From Agromyces sp. S2-1-8 (lineage in GTDB: Bacteria > Actinomycetota > Actinomycetes > Actinomycetales > Microbacteriaceae), in contig NZ_JAJOLP010000001.1 in the NCBI RefSeq assembly GCF_021129215.1, positions 2,852,001 to 2,916,000 of the forward strand: a stretch of 64,000 nucleotides of DNA, read 5' to 3'. Made by a program: the position numbers and the translations under genes. Positions 36,631-45,379 of the stretch are shown here, one piece after another; within the stretch, counting starts at the first letter, position 1, and each line of letters begins with the position of its first letter. A model generated the notes under the pieces. That model saw only the letters and a list, made by a program, of their open reading frames with translations. It ran no database searches and had not been told where the DNA came from.

Positions 36631-37656
36631 CTCGTCGTCGACCTTCTTCGCCCGGCTCGGCTGCACGCGAGTCGGCTCGCCCGGCATCTTGGGGAAGTCG
36701 GGCGGGAAGGGCAGCTCGCCGAGCCCGTCGTCGAGGTCGCGCCGCCACCATTCGAGCAGCGTGTCGATGCGACCCGGCCCATCGTGCATGCCCGCCCAGG
36801 GATCGCCCCGCTCCGCGAGACGCCGCGGCACCGTGCGGATCGTGTGCTCGGCGGGGTCCGTGCGCTCGAGCTCGGTCCACTCGAGGGGGCACGACACCGG
36901 GGCATGCGGCAGCGGGCGCGGGCTGTACGCGCCCGCCATCGTGCGGTCGCGGTTGGCCTGGTTGTAGTCGATGAAGATGCGGTCGCCGCGCTCCTCCTTC
37001 CACCAGTTCGTCGTGACCCGTTCGGGCAGGCGCCGTTCGAGCTCTCGGCCGAGTGCGATCACCGCGTGCCGCACGTCGAGGAACTCGTGCTCGGGTTCGA
37101 TGGGTGCGAAGACGTGGATGCCTCGGCTGCCCGAGCTCTTCACGAACGCCGTCAGTCCGACCTCGCCGAGCAGGTCTCGGAGCGCCACGGCGACCGGCAC
37201 CGCTTCGGCGAAGCCGGTGCCGGGTTGCGGATCGAGATCGATGCGCAACTGGTCGGGGAAGTCGCTGCGCTCAGCGCGAGACGCCCACGGGTGGAAGACG
37301 ACGGTGTTCATCTGTGCCGCCCAGACGGCGGCGGCGGGCTCGTCGAGCACGAGCTGCGGGTGCTTGCGGCCGCTCGGGTAGGTGACCGTCACGGCGCGCA
37401 CCCAGTCGGGGGCGCCCTTCGGCGGGTTCTTCGAGAAGAACTGCTCGCCGTCGACACCGCCCGGGAACCGCTGGAGCGAGACCGGACGGTCGCCGTTCGC
37501 CGCGATGAACGCGTCGCCGACCGCCACAAGGTATTCGGCGAGCTCGCGTTTCGTGATGCCGGCCTCGGGCCAGATCAGCCGCGTGGGACTGGAGACCCGC
37601 ACGGAGCGTTCGCCGTGGGGCCCGGGAACAGTGAGCTCGATCGCATCGCGGGCCAT
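36619..37656 (-). CDS. LigD-type polymerase/primase domain protein
   Basis: 345-aa stand-alone archaeo-eukaryotic-primase domain of the NHEJ polymerase (PolDom/LigD) family. Metal-binding D140-L-D142 lies in QLRIDLDPQPGTGF; SSGSRGIHVFAPI and ERVTTNWWKEERGDRIFIDYNQANRDRTM are family motifs. It fills gaps with ribonucleotides in mycobacterial end joining. No ku gene or ATP-dependent ligase is nearby. TAGCGT lies 7 nt before the ATG at 37656 (leaderless). Confidence 0.9.
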   Translation of the reverse strand: MARDAIELTVPGPHGERSVRVSSPTRLIWPEAGITKRELAEYLVAVGDAFIAANGDRPVSLQRFPGGVDGEQFFSKNPPKGAPDWVRAVTVTYPSGRKHPQLVLDEPAAAVWAAQMNTVVFHPWASRAERSDFPDQLRIDLDPQPGTGFAEAVPVAVALRDLLGEVGLTAFVKSSGSRGIHVFAPIEPEHEFLDVRHAVIALGRELERRLPERVTTNWWKEERGDRIFIDYNQANRDRTMAGAYSPRPLPHAPVSCPLEWTELERTDPAEHTIRTVPRRLAERGDPWAGMHDGPGRIDTLLEWWRRDLDDGLGELPFPPDFPKMPGEPTRVQPSRAKKVDDESSG

Positions 37657-37707
37657 GGCTGCGACGCTACCGGTTCGCACCGACGGAGCGCAGCCCCGGT
37701 GCGGGCA

Positions 37708-37986
37708 TCAGGCGGGAATCGACTCGTACCTGCGTGCAGCGCGCGCCCTCGCCTTCGCCGCCTCGACGTCGCGATTCTTCGGCGGGGCGTTGGTGACGAG
37801 CTCGTCGAGCAGGTGCCTCGTGATGTGCGCGATCTCGGCCACGGCGCGGTCGAACGCCTCGGCATTCGCCTTCGACGGCTTCGTCGACCCGCTGACCTTC
37901 CGCACGAATTGCAGCGCGGCGGCATGCACCTCGTCGTCGGTGGCGACCGGCTCGAAGTTGTGGAGGGGATGGATGTTCCTGCACAT
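37708..37986 (-). CDS. DUF2277 family protein
   Basis: 92-aa protein beginning MCRNIHPLHNFEPVATDDEVHAAALQFVRKVSG, the signature of DUF2277, with helical remainder. CRNI and the histidines are invariant in the family, suggesting metal or cofactor binding, but the role is unknown. TAGGCT lies 7 nt before the ATG (leaderless). Confidence 0.85.
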   Translation of the reverse strand: MCRNIHPLHNFEPVATDDEVHAAALQFVRKVSGSTKPSKANAEAFDRAVAEIAHITRHLLDELVTNAPPKNRDVEAAKARARAARRYESIPA

Positions 37987-38003
37987 GCGGTGCAGCCTAC
38001 GCC

Positions 38004-38519
38004 TCAACGCCGAGGAACGCTCGGGTTCACCTCGTACGCGACCGGCTGCAGCAGAAAGAGACGTACGACTCGGCCCGATTCGCGCTCGTACGCCCGGTAG
38101 CCCGGCCACTGCGCCTCGATGCGCGCCCATGCCGCGTCGCGCCCCTCGTCGTCGATGCGGCTCGCGCGCACCGGCATCCGTCGCCCCCGGACGGTGATCG
38201 ACGCCTCCGGGTGCGCGACGAGGTTGTAGGTCCACGCCGGGTGGCGATCGCGCGCGAAGCTCGTGCCCGCCACGATCGCCCGGCCATGGCCGTCGGGCGT
38301 GTACATGAGCGCCGTGTCGCGCGGTTCGCCCGATCGGGCGCCCGTGGTGTGCAGGACGAGCGACGGCACGAGGAGTGCGCTCAACTGCACTCGCCCGCCG
38401 CTCACCCAGCCGATCAGGCGCTCGATCGGCGGGAGGACCCGCGGGGCCGCCCAGCGGAACAACCGAGTGCGCGTGAGCGGAGAGACGACGGAGCGGATGA
38501 GATGGACGACGGTGGGCAT
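38004..38519 (-). CDS. F420-dependent nitroreductase-family (DDN-like) protein
   Basis: 171 aa. A hydrophobic N-terminal helix is followed by the DDN split-barrel signature: LVLHTTGARSGEPRDTALMYTPDG, IVAGTSFARDRHPAWTYNLVAHPEASITVRG. Members bind deazaflavin F420 and reduce quinones or nitro-compounds. ATG at 38519 is favoured because CAGAAT lies 7 nt upstream; an in-frame ATG exists at 38528. F420 biosynthesis genes are not in the window. Confidence 0.87.
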   Translation of the reverse strand: MPTVVHLIRSVVSPLTRTRLFRWAAPRVLPPIERLIGWVSGGRVQLSALLVPSLVLHTTGARSGEPRDTALMYTPDGHGRAIVAGTSFARDRHPAWTYNLVAHPEASITVRGRRMPVRASRIDDEGRDAAWARIEAQWPGYRAYERESGRVVRLFLLQPVAYEVNPSVPRR

Positions 38520-38684
38520 GCGCCCCATTCTGCATGGCCCGCGATCGGCTCGTCGAGGACGGGGGACGGCTCCTGCGGCGTCGAGACGGTCCGGATGGCG
38601 GAGCCCGCTGGGCGGCAGAGGTCAACCCCCTTGCTGCGGGCAGCTCACGACCTAGCGTGGAAGAGACGAGAGATCGGAGCAGTC

Positions 38685-38939
38685 ATGACCGACCCGATGC
38701 GCCCCCGCGAACCCGCCGAGGGCGAGTACACCGACTCCGAACTGCCGGAGGACGCCACACGCGCGGCTCCGCTGCGGGACCACGACGCGGAGGCCGTGAG
38801 CGCCGAGCACGACACCGAGGCGATCGAGATCGACGCCGATGAGCACGAGGGCGATGTCGAGATCGACGAGGAGAGCGACGACGTCGAGATCGTCGCACCC
38901 GACGCCATCGTCCCGCCCGGGCGCGAGTTCCCGATCTGA
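38685..38939 (+). CDS. Small highly acidic protein, function unknown
   Basis: 84 aa with about 40% Asp+Glu, especially the C-terminal half (EIDADEHEGDVEIDEESDDVEIV). No domain recognised and probably disordered. ATG at 38685 has CGGAG upstream. TAGCGT at 38653 could be its promoter. It sits alone between divergent neighbours. I do not recognise a family. Confidence 0.72.
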   Translation: MTDPMRPREPAEGEYTDSELPEDATRAAPLRDHDAEAVSAEHDTEAIEIDADEHEGDVEIDEESDDVEIVAPDAIVPPGREFPI

Positions 38940-38975
38940 GCCGCGACCGAGCCGGCTCGCCCGCCCGAAGCAGCT

Positions 38976-39893
38976 TCAGCTCCGCGGGCGGGACTCGACG
39001 ACCTTTTGGTCGGCGACGATGTAGGCGCCCGCGATCAGGATGACCTGGCTCGAGAGATTCAGCCAGATCAGCAGGGCGATGAGGGCGGTGAACGACGCGA
39101 GCAGGGGGTTCACCATCGCTCCCCCCACGAAGAGCCCAGAGAGCACTTGGAGCCCGGTCAGGCCCAGTCCGCCCAGGAGCGCACCACGCCAGAGCGAGCG
39201 GGCTCGGACCCGGATGCCGGAGAGCAATCGGAAGAGGGCGGCGATCGCCGCGGTGTCGATCGCGAAGGCCAGCAGCACCGAGACGGTGCGCGTGAGTCCG
39301 TCGAACCATCCCGACCGCGTCGAGACCCCCAGCCAGTCGAACACCGTGCCCAGGGCTGCGGTGCTGGCCACCATGATGACCGCCGCGACGACGAACGCGG
39401 CACCGAATCCGATCGCGAACACGAAGTCGCGGAACATCAGCCAGCCGAAGAACCGCGGATCGTCGGGCTGCTCGGCGAGATCACGGAAGGCGACGCGCAG
39501 CGAGCCGATCGCCCCGATCGCCGCGCCGACGAGTCCGACGAGCGCCAGCACTCCCGCGACGCTCAGCGTCACGGGCTGGACGAGCTGCTCGGGCGTGATC
39601 ACGCCGTCCTCGCCGACGAGCCCGGGGATCACGGCGTCGATCGCCCTCATCAAGGCGTCGATCGCCTCGGGCCTTCCGGCCAGCCACACCCCGGCGACGG
39701 CGAAGCCGAGGAAGGCGCCCGCGAACACGGAGAACAGCGCACGATACGTCACGCTGTCGGCGAGCATCGGGCCGTGGCGGGAGAAGTAGTGGACGATCGC
39801 CTGCACGAGTGTGAACCGGAGCGCCCACTCCCACACGCGTTGACCCCGGCGGACCAGCGCCTGCCAGAACGAGTCCCCCTGCCGTGCCTCCAC
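38976..39893 (-). CDS. YihY/BrkB-family inner membrane protein
   Basis: 305-aa polytopic protein with six or so helices. Family marks are AIVHYFSRHGPMLADSVTYRALFSVFAGAFLG near the N-terminus, LRVAFRDLAEQPDDPRFF and the C-terminal NPLLASFTALIALLIWLNLSSQVILIAGAYI. Formerly called ribonuclease BN; the transport or other role is unknown. GTG at 39893 follows TAGCCT by 6 nt (leaderless). Basic tail ends at RPRS. Confidence 0.9.
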   Translation of the reverse strand: MEARQGDSFWQALVRRGQRVWEWALRFTLVQAIVHYFSRHGPMLADSVTYRALFSVFAGAFLGFAVAGVWLAGRPEAIDALMRAIDAVIPGLVGEDGVITPEQLVQPVTLSVAGVLALVGLVGAAIGAIGSLRVAFRDLAEQPDDPRFFGWLMFRDFVFAIGFGAAFVVAAVIMVASTAALGTVFDWLGVSTRSGWFDGLTRTVSVLLAFAIDTAAIAALFRLLSGIRVRARSLWRGALLGGLGLTGLQVLSGLFVGGAMVNPLLASFTALIALLIWLNLSSQVILIAGAYIVADQKVVESRPRS

Positions 39894-39998
39894 CGTGTCA
39901 GGCTATCGAGTGCGGCGGAACACGAACCACCCCCTTGTTGTTGAGGCATTCGGGCGGGTATGACGCCTCGCCCATCGAGAGACCAGGAGAGACACACC

Positions 39999-40535
39999 AT
40001 GAGCACACGAACCGAGACCGCGATCCTCGCCGGCGGCTGCTTCTGGGGCGTGCAGGATCTCATCCGCAAGCGTCCCGGGGTGCTCGCGACCCGGGTCGGC
40101 TACACGGGCGGCGACGTGCCGAACGCGACGTATCGCAATCACGGCAGCCACGCCGAGGCGATCGAGATCGTCTTCGATCCCGAGCAGCTGGCTTACCGCG
40201 ACCTGCTCGAGTTCTTCTTCCAGATCCACGATCCGTCGACGAAGAACCGCCAGGGCAATGACATCGGTACGAGCTACCGCTCGGCGATCTTCCCGACGAC
40301 GCCCGAGCAGGAGCGTGTCGCTCGCGACACGATCGCCGACGTGGACGCCTCGGGGCTGTGGCCTGGACCCGCGACCACCGAGGTCTCCCCCGCCGGGCCG
40401 TTCTGGGAGGCTGAGCCCGAGCACCAGGACTACCTCGAGCGCTACCCGAACGGCTACACGTGCCACTTCGTGCGCCCGGGCTGGAAGCTGCCGAAGCGCG
40501 ACGCCGAGGCACCCCGCGCCGGATCGATCGCGTAG
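39999..40535 (+). CDS. msrA: Peptide-methionine (S)-S-oxide reductase MsrA
   Basis: 178-aa repair enzyme for oxidised methionine. Catalytic motif [11 protein letters not shown] places the nucleophilic cysteine at C14; further conserved are [24 protein letters not shown] and [26 protein letters not shown]. The resolving cysteine would be C-terminal; one is seen in [12 protein letters not shown] at 39999 has AGGAGAG upstream. Closed by a strong hairpin terminator. Confidence 0.95.
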   Translation: MSTRTETAILAGGCFWGVQDLIRKRPGVLATRVGYTGGDVPNATYRNHGSHAEAIEIVFDPEQLAYRDLLEFFFQIHDPSTKNRQGNDIGTSYRSAIFPTTPEQERVARDTIADVDASGLWPGPATTEVSPAGPFWEAEPEHQDYLERYPNGYTCHFVRPGWKLPKRDAEAPRAGSIA

Positions 40536-40563
40536 CAGCGGGTCGCGCGCGGCCGAATGACGC

Positions 40564-40599
40564 AAGGACCGTGGCGGACGAACGTCCGCCACGGTCCTT
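40564..40599. terminator. Bidirectional terminator after msrA
   Basis: A 17-bp inverted repeat (arms 40564-40580 and 40583-40599) with AA between, located between msrA and the convergent lysozyme-like gene. Very stable stem ending in CTT on both strands. Confidence 0.85.
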
Positions 40600-40621
40600 C
40601 CGCGTTCGAGTGGGGGTCGGC

Positions 40622-41539
40622 TCAGTACCAGCCGGCCGACTCCGACTGATCCCAGGCGCCGCACGGGGTGCCGTACCGGTCGGCGATGTAGCCGAGGCCC
40701 CAGGCGATCTGGGTCGCGGGGTTCGTCTCCCAGTCGGCACCGGCCGAGCCCATCTTCGAGCCGGGCAGCGCCTGCGGGATGCCGTAGGCCCCCGAGGGGT
40801 TCGAGGCGTAGACGTTCCAGCCCGACTCGCGGTCCCAGAGGGCCACGAGGCATCCGAACTGGTCGTCGCCCCAGCCGCGGGCCGCGAGCATGTCGCGCGC
40901 GATCGCCTGGGCGCCGCTCGGGTTCGCCGGGCCGGAGGGCCGCGAACCGCCCGACGACTCCGCCTCGGCCGCGGCGGCCTCTTCCGCGGCGGCCTTTTCG
41001 GCAGCGGCACGGGCAGCGGCCTCGGCTGCGGCCTTCTTCTCGGCCGCGATCTTGTCGGCCTTCGCGATGGCCTGCTTGACCTCGGCCGCGTGGGCCGCGG
41101 TCGCGTCGGCGAGTTCGAACACGCGCTCGGGCGCGAGCAGGCGGTAGTCGTCGAGTGCCGCGACCGACGAGGCGAGCTCGGCGGCGTCGGCCTTGCCCTT
41201 CGCGGCGGAGATGGTGTCCTTCGCCCCGCTCAGGGTGTCCGTCGCCGTCTTGACGGCGCGCGCCTCGAGGATGTTCGAGTGCGAGCCGAGCTGCTCGACC
41301 TTGAGGTCGGTGGCCGCGCTGAGCTCGGCCGTCGCGGCGACGCGCTCGTTCTGGGCGGCGACGGCCGACTGCAGCATGAATCCCGAACCGACGAGGGCGC
41401 CGACGGCGACGACGGCGCCGGCGGCGATGACCGGACCACGGCGCCAGCCGGGGCGGGCACGCCGCGCTCGGCGGCTCAGACCGGGTTCGTTCTCGGGGGA
41501 ATTGTCAGGGGTGTTCAGGGAGGAAGGCTGGTTCTGCAT
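40622..41539 (-). CDS. Secreted lysozyme-like (aggregation-promoting-factor type) protein, paralog 2
   Basis: 305 aa. An Arg-rich N-terminus and signal/anchor helix (GPVIAAGAVVAVGALVGSGFMLQSAV, about 37-62) precede a coiled region with an Ala/Glu/Lys repeat stretch, then a lysozyme-fold domain (CLVALWDRESGWNVYASNPSGAYGIPQALPGSKMGSAGADWETNPATQIAWGLGYI). The glutamate in RESGW is the likely catalytic residue. The layout is the same as 31997-32836 and both share an upstream element. ATG at 41539 (MQNQPSS) is preferred, matching the paralog. Confidence 0.88.
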   Translation of the reverse strand: MQNQPSSLNTPDNSPENEPGLSRRARRARPGWRRGPVIAAGAVVAVGALVGSGFMLQSAVAAQNERVAATAELSAATDLKVEQLGSHSNILEARAVKTATDTLSGAKDTISAAKGKADAAELASSVAALDDYRLLAPERVFELADATAAHAAEVKQAIAKADKIAAEKKAAAEAAARAAAEKAAAEEAAAAEAESSGGSRPSGPANPSGAQAIARDMLAARGWGDDQFGCLVALWDRESGWNVYASNPSGAYGIPQALPGSKMGSAGADWETNPATQIAWGLGYIADRYGTPCGAWDQSESAGWY

Positions 41540-41645
41540 GACTTTCACGTGGGCGGCCTGCTCGCGCGAGAGCGCGGGCCCGGCCTTCGATCGACGTTCC
41601 TCGGACGCGGGGGCGCCCGGGCGAAGTGGCCAGTCTGCCGAGGGG

Positions 41646-41674
41646 TTCTGGACGGAACCTCACTTCTTCCTGTG
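41646..41674 (-). promoter_or_regulatory. Conserved 29-nt element upstream of lysozyme-like paralog 2
   Basis: Second copy of the element at 32920-32948, with 3 differences in 29 nt. Within it GGTTC and GAACC form a small inverted repeat in this copy. The rest of the 247-bp region between the gene start and soxR shows no other structure that I can identify. Confidence 0.7.
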
Positions 41675-41786
41675 AAAGTCATCCGAAACCGAGTCGAACT
41701 CAGTATTTATGGGATGCCTCATCACCGTGCCGATTCGATCCCCGACGGAGATCACGCTCGCGCCGGACCGTCGGCGCCTGAAGCGC

Positions 41787-42269
41787 TCAGTCGACTCCGT
41801 CGAGCTCCTCCTCGCCCGATTCGGGGCCGAGTCGGCGCGGGCCCGCACCGTCGTCACCGAGCGCATCGTCGGGATTGAGCAGGCCGCACGCCTTCATCGA
41901 GAGGCACCCGCAGCCGATGCATCCGGTGAGCTCGCGCTCGAGCCGTTCGATGCCGAGTCGACGCACCTCGAGCTGCCGCTTCCAGCGGCGCGAGGCACGC
42001 TGCCAGTCGTCGTGACTCGGCGTGGTGTCGAGCGGCACGTGCTCGAAGGCCGTCTGCACGTCGCCGAGCGGGATCCCGAGGCGCTTGGCGACGACGATGA
42101 GCGAGACTCGGCGCAGCATGTGCCGGGCATACCTGCGCTGGTTGCCGCCGGTACGGTGCGATGCGATGAGGCCGAGCTCCTCGTAGAACCGCAGCGCCGA
42201 CGGGGCGACGCCCGTTCGGCGGCTCATCTCCCCGACGGTGAGCAGCTCATCGGGCGCGTGCTTCGCCAT
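41787..42269 (-). CDS. soxR: Redox-sensing regulator SoxR (MerR family, 2Fe-2S)
   Basis: 160 aa. MerR domain ELLTVGEMSRRTGVAPSALRFYEELGLIASHRTGGNQRRYARHMLRRVSLIVVAKRLGIPLGDVQTAFEHVP, then the iron-sulfur motif C117-x2-C120-x-C122-x5-C128. It activates target promoters when its 2Fe-2S cluster is oxidised. ATG at 42269 has GGAGGAGA upstream. Divergent from fdxA, flavin reductase and sodA, with its operator at 42289-42308 between them. Confidence 0.94.
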   Translation of the reverse strand: MAKHAPDELLTVGEMSRRTGVAPSALRFYEELGLIASHRTGGNQRRYARHMLRRVSLIVVAKRLGIPLGDVQTAFEHVPLDTTPSHDDWQRASRRWKRQLEVRRLGIERLERELTGCIGCGCLSMKACGLLNPDDALGDDGAGPRRLGPESGEEELDGVD

Positions 42270-42284
42270 GGGATTCTCCTCCGA

Positions 42285-42316
42285 TTGGACTTCAAGGGTA
42301 CTTGAAGTTTTAGGCT
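42285..42316 (+). promoter_or_regulatory. SoxR-type operator inside a long-spacer promoter
   Basis: ACTTCAAG and CTTGAAGT form a perfect 8-bp inverted repeat with a 4-bp centre (42289-42308). It lies between TTGGAC (42285-42290) and TAGGCT (42311-42316) with a 20-bp gap, longer than the usual 17 and typical of MerR-activated promoters, in which the activator twists the DNA. It faces fdxA; the divergent soxR start is only 20 bp away. Confidence 0.82.
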
Positions 42317-42348
42317 TGACCCATGCGTTCCATCTGCGGGGTGATCGC

Positions 42349-42696
42349 GTGACCTACGTGATCGCCCTTCCCTGCGTCGACGTCAAGGACAAGGCGTGCA
42401 TCGACGAGTGCCCCGTCGACTGCATCTACGAGGGCGAACGATCCCTCTACATCCACCCCGACGAGTGCGTCGACTGCGGCGCCTGCGAGCCCGTCTGCCC
42501 GGTCGAGGCGATCTACTACGAAGACGACCTGCCCGACGAGTGGTCCGACTACTACAAGGCCAACGTCGAGTTCTTCGAGATCGCCCCCGACGGCGCCTCC
42601 GCGCTCGGATCGCCGGGCGGCGCCGCCAAGACCGGCGTCCTGCCGTACGACCACCCGGTCGTCGCCGCGCTGGCGCCGCAGGGCGGCCACGAGTGA
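42349..42696 (+). CDS. fdxA: 7Fe ferredoxin FdxA
   Basis: 115-aa electron carrier with a 3Fe-4S and a 4Fe-4S cluster. Cysteines C9, C17, C21, C25, C40, C43, C46 and C50 fit the FdxA pattern ([28 protein letters not shown]). C-terminal extension ends GGHE. GTG at 42349 follows a GCGGGG sequence. It overlaps the flavin reductase gene by GTGA. Position behind a SoxR operator suggests oxidative or redox-cycler induction. Confidence 0.93.
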   Translation: MTYVIALPCVDVKDKACIDECPVDCIYEGERSLYIHPDECVDCGACEPVCPVEAIYYEDDLPDEWSDYYKANVEFFEIAPDGASALGSPGGAAKTGVLPYDHPVVAALAPQGGHE

Positions 42697-43232
42697 ACGC
42701 GGCGCGCCACACCGCCCTCACCGACGAACCGACGCCCTCCGAGGTCACTGCCGAGGCCTTCAAGGCGGCGTTCCGCGTGCACCCCGCCGGCGTCGCGCTC
42801 GTCTCGGCGGCGACCGCGACCGGCCCGGTCGGACTCACCGCGTCGAGCGTCGCCTCCGTGGCCGCCGATCCGCCCGTGCTGTCGTTCTCGGTGACCCGGG
42901 CGACCGGTTCGGCGGGAGCACTGCTCGGCGCCGACTCCTTCGTCGTGCACCTGCTCGCCGACCACCAGGTCGACCTCGCGCGGGCCTTCGCCAGATCGGG
43001 GGCGCCCCGATTCACGCCGGAGCAGGGTTGGAGCCGGCTCCCGACCGGCGAGCCCGTCCTGCCCGAGGCGCGAGCGGCGCTGCGCTGCCGAGCGCTGCAG
43101 CTCGTGCCCGTGGGAAGCTCGACCCTGGTGCTCGCCGAGGTGCTCGAGGTGCACGGGGGCTCCGACGCTCCCCCGCTCGTGTACCACGATCGACGGTTCC
43201 ACCGCCTCGACCACGAGGCATCCGAACTCTGA
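42693..43232 (+). CDS. Flavin reductase-like FMN-binding protein
   Basis: 179 aa. Flavin reductase domain: [56 protein letters not shown], ending in YHDRRFHRL. Reduces FMN/FAD or binds FMN for a partner oxygenase or SoxR-linked electron flow. GTG overlaps the fdxA stop by GTGA, so the two are translationally coupled. The third gene, sodA, follows 50 bp later. Confidence 0.88.
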   Translation: MNAARHTALTDEPTPSEVTAEAFKAAFRVHPAGVALVSAATATGPVGLTASSVASVAADPPVLSFSVTRATGSAGALLGADSFVVHLLADHQVDLARAFARSGAPRFTPEQGWSRLPTGEPVLPEARAALRCRALQLVPVGSSTLVLAEVLEVHGGSDAPPLVYHDRRFHRLDHEASEL

Positions 43233-43282
43233 ACCAGGCCGCCGGCGACCGCAGGCGGCGACACCGAAGAAGGAGACACGCA

Positions 43283-43915
43283 ATGTCGACGTACACCCTG
43301 CCCGACCTGCCGTACGACTACGCGGCCCTCGCGCCCCACATCTCGGCGACGATCATGGAGCTGCACCACTCGAAGCACCACCAGGCCTACGTGACGGGCG
43401 CCAACACCGCCCTCGAGCAGCTCGCGGAGGCGCGCGCGAAGGGGGAGCTCGCGAACGTCAACAAGCTCGAGAAGGACCTCGCGTTCAACCTCGGCGGCCA
43501 CATCAACCACAGCGTGTTCTGGCAGAACATGTCGCCCGACGGCGGCGGCTCCCCCGAGGGCGAACTGTCGGCGGCGATCGACGACGCGTTCGGCTCGTTC
43601 GACGCGTTCCGCGCGCACTTCACGGCGACGGCGCTCGGCGTGCAGGGCTCGGGCTGGTCGGTGCTCGCCTGGGACTCGGTCGGCGCGCGCCCCGTCGTGT
43701 TCCAGCTCTTCGACCAGCAGGGCAACGCCCCGCTCGGCGTCACCCCGCTGCTGCAGCTCGACGTGTGGGAGCACGCCTATTACCTCGACTACAAGAACGT
43801 CCGCGCCGACTACGTGAAGGCCTTCTGGGAGATCGTGAACTGGGCCGACGTCGCGGCCCGCTTCGACCGCGCACGCTCGGCGACGAGCGGCCTGATCGTG
43901 CCGGGTGCCGCCTGA
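43283..43915 (+). CDS. sodA: Superoxide dismutase (Mn/Fe family)
   Basis: 210-aa enzyme converting superoxide to peroxide. Metal ligands are seen as [28 protein letters not shown], and [18 protein letters not shown] (Asp, His). Gly/Gln pattern (LGVQGSGW) favours Mn, but metal choice is not certain. ATG at 43283 has AAGGAG upstream. As third gene behind the SoxR operator it completes an antioxidant unit. Confidence 0.96.
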   Translation: MSTYTLPDLPYDYAALAPHISATIMELHHSKHHQAYVTGANTALEQLAEARAKGELANVNKLEKDLAFNLGGHINHSVFWQNMSPDGGGSPEGELSAAIDDAFGSFDAFRAHFTATALGVQGSGWSVLAWDSVGARPVVFQLFDQQGNAPLGVTPLLQLDVWEHAYYLDYKNVRADYVKAFWEIVNWADVAARFDRARSATSGLIVPGAA

Positions 43916-44100
43916 GCACGCCCGCACCGCGTCCGCCGAGGCGCCGGCGACGCCGGCGCCTCTCGGCGGCGCTGCTCGCCGTGCAGCTGCGCCGGTGGGG
44001 GCTCGTCGGCATCATCGTGCTCGTCGCGATCGGCACCCTGATCGCCGCACTGCAGGGCCGCTGACGCCCGACCTCGGTGACCGTCGCGGCCGACCGCGGC

Positions 44101-45351
44101 TCAGGCCGGCCGTGGCGGCCCGAGCCGCGGCGCGCGGTCGCGGGTGTCGCCGCCGCCGACCCGGTTGCTGCGCTCGGTGAGCGAGACGAGCGCGAGGTGG
44201 CGGTCTGCCGTCCAGCAGATGAGGCGGCCCTTCTGGTCCTTGTTGCGTCCGAGCACCCCGGCATCGGCGAGTTCCGCCAGGGCGCGCTGGGCGGCGGCCT
44301 TCGAGACGCCGTGACGGGTCGCGACGTGGTCGATCGTCTGCACCGGCTCGGCGGCGAGATCGCCGAGCACCTTCAGCACGACCGCGTCGCTGCGCGGGAC
44401 GGCCGGCGAGGCGCCGCGCGCTCGGCGGCTCTCGACGAGCTGCCGGGTCAGTTCCTCGTCGAGGCGGTCGAGCTCGTCGGCGAGGCGGACGGCGTTGCCG
44501 GCGGCGAGCTCGGCCGCGTGCGCGAAGCCGATGATCCAGTCGTCGAGCGCGGGCGGGTCGGCGCGGAAGGCGGTGAGCCCCGCGAGATAGGCGTTCGTGT
44601 CGCCGGCGAACACGGTGCTGATCGGCACGAGCACGTTGCGCACCGCGTCGGCCCGCCGCAGCACCGTGTGGATGATGGCGCGACCGGTGCGGCCGTTGCC
44701 GTCGATGAACGGGTGGATCGTCTCGAACTGCGCGTGGGCGATCGCCGCACGCACGACCGGGTTCCCGTCGGTCGCCGTGACGAACCGGGCGAGATCGTCG
44801 ACGAGGCGGGGCACCTCGGACTCGGGCGGCGGCACGAAGTCGGCGCGGAGCGGGCTCCACCCTGTGCCGCCCACCCAGTTCTGCTCGGTGCGAAGGCCGG
44901 GCGCGAGCGTCGGCTCGATCAGGTGCTGCAGCCGTTCGAGGTCGGCGGCGGTGACGGCCCGCTCGCGATCGGCGAGCTCGTCGATCGCGCGCTCGGTCGC
45001 GCGCACGTTCGCCACGACGTCGAGCGCGACCTTCGGCCCTGCCTCGAGCAGCTCGGCGATCGCGAGCCGCTTCGGCGTGATGCGGTTGCCCTCGATCCAC
45101 GACGACGAGATGCTCTCGGAACGGATGAGCAGGTGGTTGAGGTACCTGCCCCGCGCGCCGATCCGTTCGTCGGCGCGCGCGAGCACGGCGAGCGCGTCTT
45201 CGGCGGCCCGGCGGGCGGCGCCGCCCGGCTCGGGCAGGCCCTCACCGAGCTCGTCGGGCACGTAGGCGAGGAATCGGCCCGGCTCGCGGTCCCGCCGGCT
45301 GAGGTGCCCGGCGTCGCTCGGGTGCCAGGTGCGTTCGACGAATCGGCTCAT
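44101..45351 (-). CDS. Fic-family AMPylator with self-inhibitory motif and C-terminal winged helix
   Basis: 416 aa. N-terminal inhibitory helix S83-S-W-I-E87-G-N (S/TxxxE(G/N)) classes it as a class II Fic. The catalytic loop is H213-P-F-I-D-G-N-G-R-T-G-R224, intact for AMP transfer. The C-terminus holds a winged helix (LKVLGDLAAEPVQTIDHVATRHGVSKAAAQRALAELADAGVLGRN). It probably AMPylates a protein and binds its own AT-rich operator at 45380-45416. GGAGGG lies 7 nt before the ATG; an earlier ATG at 45363 is possible. No antitoxin gene adjoins it. Confidence 0.9.
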   Translation of the reverse strand: MSRFVERTWHPSDAGHLSRRDREPGRFLAYVPDELGEGLPEPGGAARRAAEDALAVLARADERIGARGRYLNHLLIRSESISSSWIEGNRITPKRLAIAELLEAGPKVALDVVANVRATERAIDELADRERAVTAADLERLQHLIEPTLAPGLRTEQNWVGGTGWSPLRADFVPPPESEVPRLVDDLARFVTATDGNPVVRAAIAHAQFETIHPFIDGNGRTGRAIIHTVLRRADAVRNVLVPISTVFAGDTNAYLAGLTAFRADPPALDDWIIGFAHAAELAAGNAVRLADELDRLDEELTRQLVESRRARGASPAVPRSDAVVLKVLGDLAAEPVQTIDHVATRHGVSKAAAQRALAELADAGVLGRNKDQKGRLICWTADRHLALVSLTERSNRVGGGDTRDRAPRLGPPRPA

Positions 45352-45379
45352 GGCGCCCTCCATCCGTCGACGATCGATC

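Noticed and set aside
43912-44064. Small frame after sodA ending in a hydrophobic segment (GLVGIIVLVAIGTLIAALQGR)
   Set aside because: It could be a membrane micro-protein, but no ATG, GTG or TTG with a ribosome site starts it early enough; only a GTG at 43981 (27 codons) is available. Left uncalled.
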